Part shown: positions 6,602-15,450 of the stretch, piece by piece
Numbering within the stretch: the first letter of the stretch is position 1
How the letters are laid out: every line of letters starts with the position of its first letter
Origin: Muribaculaceae bacterium
GTDB taxonomy: Bacteria; Bacteroidota; Bacteroidia; Bacteroidales; Muribaculaceae
Assembly: GCA_017624155.1 (NCBI GenBank)
Contig: JAGANS010000062.1
Location: 1 to 52,572, forward strand
Direction of reading: 5' to 3'
DNA: 52,572 nt
Translations under genes and position numbers: made by a program
The notes under the pieces: generated by a model
Seen by the model: the letters and a program-made list of their open reading frames with translations, nothing else
Told to the model about the DNA's origin: nothing
The model's database searches: none

Positions 6602-8020
6602 TTACTTGCTGTACAATATGTAAGAAGTCATCGGACTCATACGGCCTTCAAGCATTCCTTTCTTAACCCTGAACTCGTTGCCGTAAACCTTGTCGGCATA
6701 TACACCGTCGGCAAGCACTGTAGGCATTTTTACCTTCTGCTCTTTGTCAGACATGTTGATGACGGCGGCTCCGGCATCACCACGGCAAATCTCTACCACA
6801 CGGCCGTCGTTGGCAGTAAACAGCTTCTCGGCCTGCCCGTGCATGGCCGTACGGAACTTGTTGGCGGCCACTACCTCGGGATGAATGAATTCGTCATTGC
6901 CGCGGGCACCGATACGGTTGTTGCCCCAGTAGTTTTCGCGTGTGCTGCCGGCAGGACGGCTGAAGAACAGCGGACGACCGTGTTGGCGCGAGGTGAGAAA
7001 TACCCAGCCCATGCGCATCTGCTCGTCGGTCATGTCGGCAGACTCATGAGCGTTGCAGTATGTATCGTGGCTCTCCACCCATGTCACAAGGCGGTCGGGC
7101 GTGAGTGAGTGGTTCCAGTCTGTGAGGAGGGCCTCATTTACCCTTCCGGCGCGGAGAGCGTCGCGAAGCGAATGTCCATAGGCGCTGGCAGTCATGTCCA
7201 TGTACTCGCCGTATTCTTTTTCGGGAACATTGCGGTCCTGGAGCACCTCTCCATATATATACAGGCTGTCGGGCATCAGCACCGTAAGCCCTTTCACACC
7301 CTTGCGGCCTGTAGCCACATCCCAGAAATCGTTTTGCCTGGCCTTGGGGTCAAGAGGATCAGACGGCACGCCGATATGCTTGGCAGTGTCATAGCGGAAG
7401 CCGCGGGCGCCGAGGTTGATGAGGTCGTTGACATACTGCAGATAGTAGTACTGGAAATCGGGATTTTCGGTATTCACGTCGGGAAGGCCGCCCATCTCAC
7501 CGGTAGTGCACTGCAGACGGTCGTTATAATCGGTGATGGGGGTGAAGCCGTTGGCATGATACAGGTTCTCATGGCCACCGACTGCATTGTCGAGATTGGG
7601 CAATACGGCCGTATGGTCGATGGCGGTATGGTTGGGCAGCACGTCCACGATAATTTTCACGCCATAGGCACGGGCACTGTCACACATGTTGCGGAAGTCA
7701 TCACGGGTGCCGAGCATATAGTTGCCTATCTGCCAGTCGGTGGGCTGATAATAGTAGTACCACTTGCCCTGAACGGAATCGCCGGGCTCGCTGAAGAGTG
7801 CCATGCCTCCTCCATCGCCGACATAACAGGTCTGTACAGGAGATGTCTGCACATAGGTATAGCCGGCATCGGCAATAGTCTTCATGTTGGCTGCGATGGT
7901 GTCGAGGCTCCATGTCCATGCGTGGAGGATAGTTTCATCCTCGGTAGGTGCCTGAGCGTGCACTGCGGTTAAAGGCATGCCGCATACGCACACTATCGGC
8001 AATATTTGTGTTAATTTCAT
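6602..8020 (-). CDS. Secreted alpha-amylase family glycoside hydrolase (GH13)
   Basis: 472 residues with a cleavable signal peptide (about 1-22, ending AVHAQA). The catalytic barrel carries the four GH13 regions: DVLPNH (126-131), GFRYDTAKH (207-215, nucleophile D211), YGEVL (acid/base E258) and ESHD (D319). The protein is short, with one catalytic domain plus a small C-terminal beta domain. It has no starch-binding module and no Sus partner genes nearby. Likely activity is hydrolysis of alpha-1,4-glucans in the periplasm or outside the cell. It forms a single-gene unit, with a TATCTTTG box upstream and a hairpin downstream. Confidence 0.9.
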   Translation of the reverse strand: MKLTQILPIVCVCGMPLTAVHAQAPTEDETILHAWTWSLDTIAANMKTIADAGYTYVQTSPVQTCYVGDGGGMALFSEPGDSVQGKWYYYYQPTDWQIGNYMLGTRDDFRNMCDSARAYGVKIIVDVLPNHTAIDHTAVLPNLDNAVGGHENLYHANGFTPITDYNDRLQCTTGEMGGLPDVNTENPDFQYYYLQYVNDLINLGARGFRYDTAKHIGVPSDPLDPKARQNDFWDVATGRKGVKGLTVLMPDSLYIYGEVLQDRNVPEKEYGEYMDMTASAYGHSLRDALRAGRVNEALLTDWNHSLTPDRLVTWVESHDTYCNAHESADMTDEQMRMGWVFLTSRQHGRPLFFSRPAGSTRENYWGNNRIGARGNDEFIHPEVVAANKFRTAMHGQAEKLFTANDGRVVEICRGDAGAAVINMSDKEQKVKMPTVLADGVYADKVYGNEFRVKKGMLEGRMSPMTSYILYSK

Positions 8021-8052
8021 GTAGGTTATGATATAAGTATGAATAATCTATG

Positions 8053-8060
8053 CAAAGATA
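8053..8060 (-). promoter_or_regulatory. -7 box (TATCTTTG) of the amylase gene
   Basis: TAnnTTTG match about 33 bases upstream of the ATG. No TTG at the usual spacing was seen. Confidence 0.5.
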
Positions 8061-8122
8061 CGAAAAAAGATTCAAAAGTCAGCGCATGCGACTCTTAAAA
8101 TATTGAAAAATAATCGTATGCA

Positions 8123-9136
8123 TCACTTGCCGAACTTCTCGTCGAGCCAACTGACCATGGTAGCGAGCGTTTCGGATGACACATCACTGTTAATAGTGGC
8201 ATATTCCTGAGGCAATCCCGTGGCGGCCGGCTGAAACAGATGGTTGAGTCCCTCCATCAGTCGTATCTCCGCCCGCGGATTGAGCGCGGATATGGTTTCA
8301 AGGTTGGCCGGAGGTACCTGCAGGTCCTTGCTGCCGTTCAGCGCAAGCCACGGCACAGTCACCGACTTTATGGTGGTGACCGGATCATATCGCAGAAATT
8401 CACGATACCACGGCGACAACATACCGTCGATCTGCCGGCCGAGCATCTCCTGAACCTGTGGCAGTTTTGCCTGCTCGCCAAGGGCCTCGGACAGCGCCGA
8501 CAGCATCATCACCCTGGCCGAAAACGCAGGCGCATCCGATGCCGCGGCCGTCACGAGCGTGCGTTGCAACTGCTCGCCGGGCCATGAGCCGGTCGACGCC
8601 ACAGCTATCGCCCGGCTCTGGGCCATTATCAGTGAGTCGCCGCGCCAGGCCGGCGCCCCCATGGTGATTATGAACCGGCACACAGAGTCGAGAGCCATAC
8701 GGTAGGCAATCTGACCACCCTCCGAGTGGCCGAGCAGCCCGACAGGCACATCGGAATACTCTGCGGCAAGCCAATACAACGATGCCCCTGCATCGCGGAT
8801 GTTGCTCGTCGTGGTGATACCGTCACTGCTGCCCGTCGACGATCCGGTGCCGCGGTCGTCGGTGCGGAGCACGGCATAGCCGCGGTCGCTCATATATTCA
8901 GCGATCGTCCTGAACGGCTTGTGGCCGAAAACAGTCTCGTCGCGGTCCTGAGACCCGCTGCCCGTTATCATCAGAATGGCCGCACGGGGCTTGCCGCTGT
9001 CGGGCATAGTGAGAGTGCCGGCAAGCTTCACCCCGTCGACATTGTTGTCAATGACTACTTCACGCGATGTGAAGGCCGACGCCGGCAATATAGCCGTCAG
9101 CGCAAGTAACGCCATAAATATTCTGTACGCTTTCAT
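8123..9136 (-). CDS. Secreted alpha/beta-hydrolase family protein
   Basis: 337 residues. The signal peptide (about 1-21) ends at ALPAS/AF-type residues. The alpha/beta-hydrolase fold shows the oxyanion-side motif ITGSGSQDRD and the nucleophile elbow GHSEG with Ser138. A late Asp lies in NGSKDLQV, and a catalytic His candidate in GLNHLF near the C-terminus. The motif pattern resembles the serine aminopeptidase S33-like or acyl-esterase group found as periplasmic proteins in Bacteroidetes. The substrate cannot be named. It is divergent from the DMT transporter, and the two promoters overlap. Confidence 0.82.
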   Translation of the reverse strand: MKAYRIFMALLALTAILPASAFTSREVVIDNNVDGVKLAGTLTMPDSGKPRAAILMITGSGSQDRDETVFGHKPFRTIAEYMSDRGYAVLRTDDRGTGSSTGSSDGITTTSNIRDAGASLYWLAAEYSDVPVGLLGHSEGGQIAYRMALDSVCRFIITMGAPAWRGDSLIMAQSRAIAVASTGSWPGEQLQRTLVTAAASDAPAFSARVMMLSALSEALGEQAKLPQVQEMLGRQIDGMLSPWYREFLRYDPVTTIKSVTVPWLALNGSKDLQVPPANLETISALNPRAEIRLMEGLNHLFQPAATGLPQEYATINSDVSSETLATMVSWLDEKFGK

Positions 9137-9159
9137 ATTTTTCAGATTGGATATTTCTG

Positions 9160-9190
9160 CAAATTTAACTAAAATTGACTAACTTTGCAA
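9160..9190 (-). promoter_or_regulatory. Promoter of the alpha/beta-hydrolase gene
   Basis: On the minus strand, TTG (9188-9190), a 20-base spacer and TAAATTTG (9160-9167). Confidence 0.65.
9180..9187 (+). promoter_or_regulatory. -7 box (TAACTTTG) of the DMT transporter gene
   Basis: TAnnTTTG on the plus strand 34 bases before the ATG. It lies inside the spacer of the divergent minus-strand promoter, so the two promoters overlap. Confidence 0.6.
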
Positions 9191-9221
9191 AACGATTTCA
9201 ACGGGAAGTATCACAAACATC

Positions 9222-10100
9222 ATGTGGGTAATATTAGCAATCGTATCTGCCTTATGCCTTGGATTTTACGACGTGACTAAGAAACTGTCGCTACGGGGCA
9301 ACAATGTATTGGCCGTACTGTTTCTCAACACCCTGTTCTGCTCGCTGCTCATGTCACCGGTAATTATTACCGGTCTGCTCGGCGGTAACTGGGGATTGGG
9401 CAATACCTGGCAGGGCCACGTACAGATTATCCTCAAGGCGGTGATTGTGCTGTCATCGTGGCTGATGGGATATTTCAGCATCAAACAGCTGCCGCTCACC
9501 ATAGCCGGACCGATAAATGCATCGAGGCCCGTAATGGTCCTGGCCGGCGCCCTGCTGATATTCGGCGAGCGCCTCAACCTGCTGCAATGGGCCGGTGTAG
9601 CGCTGGGCTTCTTCTCACTGTTCTTCATCAGCAGGATAGGCCGAAGCGAAGGCTTTGCACGTGGTAAGGCCAAGTGGCTGTGGCTCAGTATAGGCGCCGC
9701 ATTCATGGGCGCGGTAAGCGCACTGTACGACAAATATCTCATGAGCGGATTCAAGCCGCTCGAGGTACAGGCATGGTACACCTTCTACCAGTTTATAATC
9801 ATGGGCGCCACTATCCTGCTGATGTCGCGCAACGGTCACGGCGATGGCGGCCGCCTGCACTGGCGGTGGTCGATACTCTTCATCTCGGTATTTCTTACCA
9901 TAGCCGACCTCGCATACTTCTATGCTTTGTCATTGCCCGGAGCGATGGTAGCCATAGTGTCGATGATACGGCGCGGCAGCGTGGTCGTATCATTCATTTA
10001 CGGCATTCTCATGCTTCACGAGAAAAGTGTACGCCGCAAGACAGTCGACCTCTGCATACTCCTTGCCGGCCTCGCACTGCTTATTTTCGGTTCAGTTTAG
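9222..10100 (+). CDS. EamA/DMT-superfamily transporter
   Basis: 292 residues, almost all hydrophobic, with about ten membrane helices arranged as two EamA halves (for example LNASRPVMVLAGALL-like helix ends at about 100-120). The family includes exporters and importers of amino acids, nucleotide sugars and other small metabolites across the inner membrane. The substrate is not predictable here. It is a single gene. The intergenic spacer to the next gene (62 bases) is AT-rich, without an obvious terminator. Confidence 0.85.
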   Translation: MWVILAIVSALCLGFYDVTKKLSLRGNNVLAVLFLNTLFCSLLMSPVIITGLLGGNWGLGNTWQGHVQIILKAVIVLSSWLMGYFSIKQLPLTIAGPINASRPVMVLAGALLIFGERLNLLQWAGVALGFFSLFFISRIGRSEGFARGKAKWLWLSIGAAFMGAVSALYDKYLMSGFKPLEVQAWYTFYQFIIMGATILLMSRNGHGDGGRLHWRWSILFISVFLTIADLAYFYALSLPGAMVAIVSMIRRGSVVVSFIYGILMLHEKSVRRKTVDLCILLAGLALLIFGSV

Positions 10101-10162
10101 ATAACTTTTAAAGCAATACTTTGTTTCTTATTTATTAGAGTTCGTTTAAAAACATATCAGCT

Positions 10163-10978
10163 ATGCTACTCCGACACACACTCCCGACCGCAGCGGCCCT
10201 GATGATAGCGCTTTCGTTCGCCGCCTGCTCCCATGGCGACGATGCTCCCGACAACAATCTGTCGTTCACTACCGTAAAGGGTCAGGCCATGTACCGCCTC
10301 GATAACACTGCCGGCCTATTCAAGGCCGAGCACGACATCGCATATCAGGACTCGGCAACGCTCATCCTTCCCGTCGACCTTTACGGGCATAATCTCGATG
10401 CACTGAAGGACACCATCATGAAGGTGGCATTCGACACCATAGCCCCCGACGTGAACGTAGCCATGCAGGCATATTTCCGCAATGCCGTGGCCGAGACCGG
10501 CTACCAGTATACACCCGACGACTCGGTTCAGCGCTCCGATTGGGACGGCATGACTATCGTCACCGGCGATGTCCTCAATATGACATCGCGTGTACTTACC
10601 TACCGCATCAGCAATTACTCTTACTCGCCCGGCGCAGCGCACGGCATCACCATCACCAACTATATAACCTTCAACCTCGCCAACGGCCGCATCATGGGTC
10701 TTAACGACATATTCACGGCCGACGGCCTCACCAAGCTTCCGGCCCTCATTCAGAACCGCGCCAAGGAACTTGCCCCCGTCATAGGCCCCACCGACATTCG
10801 GTCGCTGCCGGCACAAGGCAACTTCTACATCACCCTCGACGAGTCCATCGTATTCATATACCAGCCATACGAAGTGGCCAGCTATGCTCAGGGAGCCATT
10901 GCTATCCCCTTCTACCCCTACCAGCTGTCCGAACTGATGACTACCGAAGGCCTCGACTTCTTCGAGCTCAATTCATAA
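10163..10978 (+). CDS. Lipoprotein with DUF3298-type C-terminal domain
   Basis: 271 residues. The lipoprotein signal peptide ends at Cys22 (SFAAC). The C-terminal half matches the DUF3298/RsiV-like pattern: GAAHG, a LANGRIMGLNDIF segment, then FYITLDESIVFIYQPYEVASYAQG and a final PYQLSEL-like strand. This arrangement occurs in cell-envelope proteins such as RsiV (lysozyme-binding anti-sigma) and PdaC. Here there is no cytoplasmic anti-sigma part, so it is a surface or periplasmic lipoprotein of unknown ligand. A strong hairpin follows. Confidence 0.75.
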   Translation: MLLRHTLPTAAALMIALSFAACSHGDDAPDNNLSFTTVKGQAMYRLDNTAGLFKAEHDIAYQDSATLILPVDLYGHNLDALKDTIMKVAFDTIAPDVNVAMQAYFRNAVAETGYQYTPDDSVQRSDWDGMTIVTGDVLNMTSRVLTYRISNYSYSPGAAHGITITNYITFNLANGRIMGLNDIFTADGLTKLPALIQNRAKELAPVIGPTDIRSLPAQGNFYITLDESIVFIYQPYEVASYAQGAIAIPFYPYQLSELMTTEGLDFFELNS

Positions 10979-10993
10979 CTACACAGCGTCATA

Positions 10994-11039
10994 CAAATGC
11001 CGCGGCCCCGCACGGAATCGTGCAGAGCCGCGGCATTTG
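10994..11039. terminator. Bidirectional terminator between the DUF3298 gene and rpoZ
   Basis: Perfect 13-base outer arms (CAAATGCCGCGGC / GCCGCGGCATTTG) with further internal pairing. It lies between convergent genes, ending 17 bases from the rpoZ stop. Confidence 0.8.
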
Positions 11040-11056
11040 CATATCGACAGCGAGAA

Positions 11057-11392
11057 TCAGTCCATATTGGAGCGATCCTTGGCCGGGTTGCGATAATAGA
11101 GCTTACCGTCCACATACTCCTGTGTAGCGATGAGCGTGGGCTTGGGCAGCTTCTCGTAATAACGCGATATCTCGATCTGCTCGCGGTTCTCGCTCACTTC
11201 TTCGAGCGTATCGTTGAGCGAAGCGAATTCCTGAAGTTTCTTCTCAAGATCGTGACGCATCTCTGCTGCGATCTGATTGGAACGCTTGCTGATTATACAT
11301 ACCGTTTCATAGATGTTGCCGGTCGGTTCGGCAAGCTCCACGAGGTCGCGGGTGACAGTGTTGAGGGGTGCGTTGGATTTCTTATAGTCCAT
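11057..11392 (-). CDS. rpoZ: DNA-directed RNA polymerase omega subunit, Bacteroidetes type
   Basis: 111 residues, with the conserved omega/Rpb6-like segment TGNIYETVCIISKRSNQIAAEMRHDLEKKLQEF. It also has the longer C-terminal tail usual in Bacteroidetes (YYEKLPKPTLIATQEYVDGKLYYR). It stabilises assembly of the beta' subunit. It lies 8 bases after bamD on the same strand, the standard Bacteroidetes arrangement. It is transcribed from the promoter upstream of bamD and closed by the bidirectional terminator. Confidence 0.9.
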   Translation of the reverse strand: MDYKKSNAPLNTVTRDLVELAEPTGNIYETVCIISKRSNQIAAEMRHDLEKKLQEFASLNDTLEEVSENREQIEISRYYEKLPKPTLIATQEYVDGKLYYRNPAKDRSNMD

Positions 11393-11400
11393 AGCTTATA

Positions 11401-12201
11401 TTAGTCTTTAACGTATTTTCTTGCAATCTGATATATATTCTCGGCTTCCTGACGGTTAGGGCTGTCGGGATAGTTGTTGACAAACGAATAATATTCGTCG
11501 ATCACCTCGCGGAAGCGTTCCTGCTTACGCTCGTCGATACTCTGATCGGCTTCCTGATAGCGGGCCTTCAGAATCAGCAGCTCAAGGTCTTCCTTATACT
11601 TCGAGTAAGGATAATCCTTTACAGCATTACGGGCCACTATCACACAGCTCTCGTAGTTGTTGCCCAGATAGTTACCCAGGTTATAGTAAAGCTGTGCATT
11701 CTGCAACTGCTTGAGAGTGAGCTTGTCCTGAAGCTCAAATATCGCGTTTTGTGCCTGAGCGACTTTGTCGGAGCGCGGGAAATACTCCAGGAAGGCCTGC
11801 AGCTCCTCGATGCCCTTGATCGTTGTGGACTGATCGAGTTGCGGATCAGGCGAGTCGAGGTAATAGCCATATCCGCAATAGAAACGGGCCGGCTCAACAA
11901 ACTTGCCCTTGGGGTAACGCTGGTAATATGTCTTGAACACAGCGCCCGAGCTCAGATAATCCTGATTCTCGTAGTCGCTCAGTCCCAACAGATACAGCGA
12001 TTCCTCGGCCTTATCGGTACCTTTGAACACATTGCAACACTGCTTGAACAGGGTGCCCGCCTGCACATAACGCTTGTTCTCGAAGGCCTGCTTGGCAAAC
12101 TCGAACTTATAATTATAGTCTTCGCTCTTGAGCGCGCGCTGATATTCACCGCACGAACACATCACAAGAGCGAGAAGAGAGAATATGATAAATTTGCGCA
12201 T
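11401..12201 (-). CDS. bamD: Outer-membrane assembly lipoprotein BamD
   Basis: 266 residues from the ATG at 12201 (MRKFIIF). Another in-frame ATG at 12210 is only about 3 bases from the expected transcription start, and the longer frame overlaps the promoter, so both are disfavoured. The signal peptide has a lipobox ending MCSC. TPR-like helices follow (for example YVQAGTLFKQC, SLYLLGLSDYENQDYLSSGAVFKTYYQRYPKG, YPDSPNRQEAENIYQIA), as in the YfiO/BamD family. BamD is part of the BAM complex that inserts beta-barrels into the outer membrane. It is co-transcribed with rpoZ. Confidence 0.9.
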   Translation of the reverse strand: MRKFIIFSLLALVMCSCGEYQRALKSEDYNYKFEFAKQAFENKRYVQAGTLFKQCCNVFKGTDKAEESLYLLGLSDYENQDYLSSGAVFKTYYQRYPKGKFVEPARFYCGYGYYLDSPDPQLDQSTTIKGIEELQAFLEYFPRSDKVAQAQNAIFELQDKLTLKQLQNAQLYYNLGNYLGNNYESCVIVARNAVKDYPYSKYKEDLELLILKARYQEADQSIDERKQERFREVIDEYYSFVNNYPDSPNRQEAENIYQIARKYVKD

Positions 12202-12219
12202 AACTTTCATTTCAAGATG

Positions 12220-12249
12220 CAAAGTTACGTTTTTTACTCCGTACGGCAA
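12220..12249 (-). promoter_or_regulatory. Promoter of bamD-rpoZ
   Basis: TTG (12247-12249), a 19-base spacer and TAACTTTG (12220-12227) on the minus strand. It implies a leader of about a dozen bases. Confidence 0.65.
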
Positions 12250-12322
12250 GCGTCCCACCCCGATGTTTACAAATTTTAACTCAAAATATCACCTAATGAC
12301 CATCGCGGAGTATGGTGACACA

Positions 12323-13147
12323 TCACCTGCTCCAGCTGTGCCATTCATCACGGTCATTCAGGAGATCATCCTCCAAAGCCGCAAGATCTATTACCGGATT
12401 TTCAAATATCCGATCAGCATAATCGTCTTCCTCAGCATAATCGCACAAATCTATTTTATCTCCGAAATACTCGCGCATCATCCTTACCATTGCAAGCTTC
12501 GCATCTTTTTCCGAATCAAAAAATAAAATGCTGTCTACGTCCGGAGCCTTGGAATCCCTGCTATAGTGCAATACAAATTTCAGCAGTCCGGGGACAAGAT
12601 CGCCATCGCCGTTATCCGGAACTTCGCGCACCAATGTGCTTGATATCGTAATTGATTTGGTGTCGGCTTTTTCAATATCATAACTGCTTTTATCTATCCT
12701 GAGTTTTTTATTATCTGCATCGAATTCAAATGCAACGGCTATCCTGATGGCTTTTGTCCAGCCGGTTTCCTTACAATAGTATTTCCAGGGATAATAAAGT
12801 ATCGAAGACTCGGCAGAAATATGGAAGAGCCATATCGGGCGCCAGGCACTGCCACTCATTACCATAATACTGCTGTAATCCGGATATTCCCAGCCCAGCA
12901 ATGAGGATTCACGCCAATTACCGTCAACGCCATTCACCGGATCATAATTTTTCTCCAGCACCTCCATCTTGTCAAGATCAAAAACAGTCGATATCTCCCC
13001 GCGTGCAAGCCCTGACAGGAATACAGCATCAATATCTTCCATACCAGTCTGCTCTGGTTTGCTATCATTCGAACATGAACACACGGCGAGTGCCATCATC
13101 AGGAATGACACGGCTGCACCAGCAACCAATTTCCACATATGCATCAT
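12323..13147 (-). CDS. Lipoprotein of unknown function, partner of the C10 protease
   Basis: 274 residues. The lipoprotein signal peptide ends at AVCSC, and a start at the internal ATG 13138 (MWKLV) is equally possible. I do not recognise the family. The mature part is acidic and Trp/Tyr-rich (WRESSLLGWEYPDYSS, YYPWKYYCKETGW), ending in an Asp/Glu-rich tail (DLAALEDDLLNDRDEW). It follows the C10 protease by only 9 bases on the same strand. Some Bacteroides C10 proteases are encoded next to small inhibitors. This protein is longer than those, so an inhibitor or chaperone role is only a guess. Base composition is AT-richer than the surroundings. Confidence 0.7.
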   Translation of the reverse strand: MMHMWKLVAGAAVSFLMMALAVCSCSNDSKPEQTGMEDIDAVFLSGLARGEISTVFDLDKMEVLEKNYDPVNGVDGNWRESSLLGWEYPDYSSIMVMSGSAWRPIWLFHISAESSILYYPWKYYCKETGWTKAIRIAVAFEFDADNKKLRIDKSSYDIEKADTKSITISSTLVREVPDNGDGDLVPGLLKFVLHYSRDSKAPDVDSILFFDSEKDAKLAMVRMMREYFGDKIDLCDYAEEDDYADRIFENPVIDLAALEDDLLNDRDEWHSWSR

Positions 13148-13156
13148 ATTAAATAC

Positions 13157-14620
13157 TTATTTATTCGGCTTTATATTGATTATTGCACTTTTAATTGTAT
13201 TAGAATTAATATTGCGATGACTTGGAATCATCATGTCCAAATTATAATATGCTTTTGTGCCATCGCCCCAACCCCAATTCACATAAAATAATTGAGTTGT
13301 AGAACTTATATCGCCAAGCTCATTATGTATGCACGCGAACTCCGATTCATTAGTAAAAGTCCATACTTCTGTTTGAATATGTGTTTCTATGTTTAATCCG
13401 CCCTCAACAATCCAAGAATGGTCACCTCCTGTTTTCGATCCATCGTTCTTGACCCCTTCTAAATGGCTTGAAATAATTGCTGGATTGTTCAGCAACTGTG
13501 ATGCTTTTACTTTCGACACATATTCACAGTTATATCCATATTCTTGCAAAGCATCTCTAAGATATACTGTATAGCTGTACGTTCCACTTTTACCGGGTTC
13601 ATCCGGATAATATTCATACCAGGCCTGACAGTTTTTAAACACATCCAATAAAAAATCAGATGTAATTTTATTTCCTTCACCCGATATAGTCATTCCACTC
13701 CAATCAAATGCGTTGGGATATTTATATGCATACATGATCTGCCCTACAGCTAAAGGACCACAACCTACAGGGATATGCTCTTCAGGCTTTTCCGGTTTAG
13801 TTTCAAAACTTTTATTATAGCCATTGGTTTGTTTCCATTCCGTATTCATCCAATGGCCCTTCCCAGTTGTATAATTTATGTCTTTCTCTACGACAAAAGT
13901 CAAGTTACGATATTCTTCTAAATACGGAGGATACATTATACTCTGCACAAAGGTTGCAATACCATTCTTATCGCCAAGCGATGTAGTTCCGTTATAATCA
14001 TCTATCGGATAATAACGATACCCCTGTGAGCTCCATTCAGCCATCTTATCCATAACTATCCGTGTAAGGGCGTAATATTCATCCCAGGGCATATTGCTTC
14101 CCGCAGATTGGTAATCAAGTGGCATTACAGAACCGGCATATTTGCGCCACTTGGCTGCAATCATCTGTAGAGAATCAACAGAGAATGTTTCCGACTCAGC
14201 TATGCTGCGCATAGCACATTCCATCCACTCACTCAAGGGGAAGGGCAATTCATCAGACATGGTAAAATTACCATCTTCTGCATAGGCAAGAATCGGAGAA
14301 TGTGTCTTCTCGGCACTAATCAAGGCGAACCCTCCGTTGCCAGCATAATTGATGCAGATCATGCGATCGATGCCATTCTTGTCTTTAAGCAACGAAATAG
14401 TATACTCTTCAGAACGACTTTTACGTTCATTGCCGAAAAGGCTAACCAAAATGTTATTTACTTCCACAGAATTCACATCATCTGTGATCTGCACGGGCTC
14501 GATTTCCTCTATTTGAGTACGTTTAACCTTATTTTCAGACATTGACAGTTCTGGTTCGTAGGACTGACAAGCACTAAGAAGCAAGGCAGTCAGAGTTAAA
14601 ATGGGCAAGATATTTCGCAT
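13157..14620 (-). CDS. C10 family (streptopain-like) cysteine protease lipoprotein
   Basis: 487 residues with a lipoprotein signal peptide (LLLSAC, Cys18). The N-terminal third resembles the Spi/propeptide domain (GGFALISAEKTHSPILAYAE). The catalytic domain carries the nucleophile Cys287 in PVGCGPLAVGQIMYAY and the active-site His401 in GGDHSWIVEG. The downstream VNWGWGDGTKAYYNLD motif is typical of SpeB-like enzymes. It is a secreted or surface protease made as a zymogen. The gene is markedly AT-richer than most of the window, which is compatible with recent acquisition. It is first in a two-gene unit with the unknown lipoprotein. Confidence 0.88.
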   Translation of the reverse strand: MRNILPILTLTALLLSACQSYEPELSMSENKVKRTQIEEIEPVQITDDVNSVEVNNILVSLFGNERKSRSEEYTISLLKDKNGIDRMICINYAGNGGFALISAEKTHSPILAYAEDGNFTMSDELPFPLSEWMECAMRSIAESETFSVDSLQMIAAKWRKYAGSVMPLDYQSAGSNMPWDEYYALTRIVMDKMAEWSSQGYRYYPIDDYNGTTSLGDKNGIATFVQSIMYPPYLEEYRNLTFVVEKDINYTTGKGHWMNTEWKQTNGYNKSFETKPEKPEEHIPVGCGPLAVGQIMYAYKYPNAFDWSGMTISGEGNKITSDFLLDVFKNCQAWYEYYPDEPGKSGTYSYTVYLRDALQEYGYNCEYVSKVKASQLLNNPAIISSHLEGVKNDGSKTGGDHSWIVEGGLNIETHIQTEVWTFTNESEFACIHNELGDISSTTQLFYVNWGWGDGTKAYYNLDMMIPSHRNINSNTIKSAIINIKPNK

Positions 14621-14847
14621 AGATTAATCAGAGTTACATGATAATGATTAAAGTGTGTAAATTTATAAAATCTAATCCAATACAAAAAATCAAGCAGGGC
14701 TTAAACGAATTTTAGGACAATAATATATCCAAAAAAACAACAAAAGTATCTGATAAATCAGTAACTGATTACATTTCCATGTACATGATCAAGTTAAATT
14801 ACATTAACCCATTCCGATTATCCATTGGTAATTGCTAATTTTGTGAA

Positions 14848-15447
14848 ATGAAACGACTGTTACTCATAATCACACTCTCCCTGGCGACGATATGCACCTA
14901 CGCCTTGCAGCCGCAACGTGGGTACCGAGCCTTTATCGACTGGAACAATTACCTCAACCTTAATATCGGATTCATCGCCGGCGAACCCGGCGACTCAAAG
15001 GTATTCACCGGATTTACAACAAGTCATGGTTATCAGTTCAATTCGTGGCTGTATGTGGGCGGCGGCGCCGGATTCCAATACAATCTCGACTGGAAGAAAT
15101 ATGGCAATAACGACGGCGACTGCCGGTTCATCATCCCCGTTTTTGCCGAGGCACGCCTTGACACCCGCTGGCATCGCTTCACGCCATATTTCTCGCTTCA
15201 ACTGGGTGCCAACCTGGCCGACCACGGCGGCATATACTGCTCGCCCACGGTGGGCTACCGCTTCAACTGGGGACGCAAATCGGCCATAAACTTCGGCCTC
15301 GGAGCCTCAATCTATGGCCGACGTCATTCTTATCCCGGGCATATCATCCTGCCCGGAGGCGGAATCACCGAAGGACCCGAAACCCACTATCAGGGCACGG
15401 ATGTAAAGTTTACAGCACGCCTCGGCTTCGAGTTTCAGCTGCCTTGA
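14848..15447 (+). CDS. Small outer-membrane beta-barrel-like protein
   Basis: 199 residues with a signal peptide (about 1-19, TICTYA). The mature part alternates aromatic and glycine residues in a strand pattern (WLYVGGGAGFQYNL, RFTPYFSLQLGANL, SAINFGLGASIYGRR) and ends KFTARLGFEFQLP, with a C-terminal Phe-rich strand suited to BAM recognition. The size fits an 8-stranded barrel. No specific family is recognised. It is convergent with the next gene, with only three bases between the two stop codons and no terminator. It is divergent from the C10 protease across a 227-base AT-rich gap. Confidence 0.7.
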   Translation: MKRLLLIITLSLATICTYALQPQRGYRAFIDWNNYLNLNIGFIAGEPGDSKVFTGFTTSHGYQFNSWLYVGGGAGFQYNLDWKKYGNNDGDCRFIIPVFAEARLDTRWHRFTPYFSLQLGANLADHGGIYCSPTVGYRFNWGRKSAINFGLGASIYGRRHSYPGHIILPGGGITEGPETHYQGTDVKFTARLGFEFQLP

Positions 15448-15450
15448 CAG

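Noticed and set aside
6389..7108. A plus-strand frame entering the alpha-amylase gene
   Set aside because: It overlaps the GH13 coding sequence on the other strand, the amylase terminator and the AT-rich gap. No protein family is visible.
14836..14843. TAATTTTG box considered as promoter of the small barrel gene at 14848
   Set aside because: It is only 4 bases from the ATG, which would demand a leaderless transcript, and no -33 TTG is at the right distance. Not called.
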